The notes under the pieces are model-generated. The model was not told the DNA's origin. It saw nothing but the letters and a program-made list of their open reading frames with translations, and made no database searches. The translations under genes were made by a program, and so were the position numbers. A stretch of DNA of 45,903 nt from Myxococcota bacterium (GTDB lineage: Bacteria > Myxococcota_A > UBA9160 > PR03): positions 1 through 45,903 of the forward strand of contig JANQRO010000195.1 of assembly GCA_028284525.1 (NCBI GenBank), read 5' to 3'. This document shows positions 45,414 to 45,903 of this stretch, piece by piece. Every line of letters starts with the position of its first letter. Within the stretch, counting starts at the first letter, position 1.

Positions 45414-45903
45414 GACCGACCTGGCCCACCTCGACTGCACCGCCCAGGCCGAGCTCGTCCGCAACGGCGACGCCAGCCCCGCCGAGCTCGTCGACGCCGC
45501 CATCGAGCGGCTCGAGAAGGTGAACGGCGAGCTCAACGCCGCGATCCACCCGCTCTACGAGCGCGCCCGCGAGCGTGCCCGCGGCGCCCTCGAGGACGGC
45601 CCCTTCCGGGGCGTGCCCTTCGTGATGAAGGATCTGGTGAGCGCCCAGGCCGGCGACCCGATCCACAGCGGCATGCGGCTGATGAAGGAGATCGGGTTCT
45701 GTGCCGACGCCGACAGCTACCTCGCCGCGCGCTTCCGCCAGGCGGGGCTCGTGACGATCGCCAAGACCAACACCCCGGAGTGGGGACTGGCGGCCACCAC
45801 CGAGCCCGAGATCTACGGCGCCACCCGCAACCCCTGGAACCCGGCCCACTCGAGCGGTGGCTCGAGCGGCGGGAGCGCCGCGGCGGTCGCGGCGCGGGTC
45901 GTG
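45412..45903 (+). CDS. Amidase signature family protein (3' truncated; absent from the ORF track because no stop is in the window)
   Basis: Translation MTDLAHLDCTAQAELVRNGDASPAELVDAAIERLEKVN...GVPFVMKDL...TIAKTNTPEWGLAATTEP...GATRNPWNPAHSSGGSSGGSAAAVAA (amidase signature). Confidence 0.95.
   Translation, partial: MTDLAHLDCTAQAELVRNGDASPAELVDAAIERLEKVNGELNAAIHPLYERARERARGALEDGPFRGVPFVMKDLVSAQAGDPIHSGMRLMKEIGFCADADSYLAARFRQAGLVTIAKTNTPEWGLAATTEPEIYGATRNPWNPAHSSGGSSGGSAAAVAARVV

Noticed and set aside
1-45903. CRISPR arrays, tRNA/rRNA genes, transposons or phage modules
   Set aside because: Scanned for regularly spaced repeats, cloverleaf-like ends and integrase/transposase motifs; none seen. 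tRNAscan-SE or ISfinder would be decisive.

Overview
This is a very GC-rich, densely coded chromosomal window with 48 CDS supportable by eye, truncated at both ends. The content is dominated by catabolic and CoA-thioester chemistry: two Baeyer-Villiger-type flavoproteins, a P450, a Rieske oxygenase, a PQQ quinohemoprotein dehydrogenase, acyl-CoA dehydrogenase, enoyl-CoA hydratases, MaoC proteins, CaiB/BaiF and acetyl-CoA hydrolase-type CoA transferases, a CitE-like lyase, a thiolase-like/DUF35 pair, SDRs and several amidohydrolases. There is also a two-component system plus TonB-dependent receptor block. I saw no rRNA, tRNA, CRISPR array, transposase or phage gene. The strongest leads are: (1) an 11-gene co-directional run (12354->4157, minus strand) in which an isochorismatase-fold hydrolase, a three-domain Rid protein and an alpha/beta hydrolase resemble a rutB/rutC/rutD-type trio embedded in a CoA beta-oxidation operon; (2) that Rid protein, where all three repeats appear to have Ser in place of the E. 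coli RidA Arg105; (3) a thiolase-fold protein lacking both catalytic Cys, next to a DUF35 partner; (4) stop-codon usage of 29 TAG, 18 TGA and 0 TAA, with four convergent pairs interlocked through a shared CTAG; (5) several intergenic dyads, including a perfect TGTGA-N6-TCACA and a hairpin abutting the TonB receptor start. All functional names come from motif recognition without database searches.
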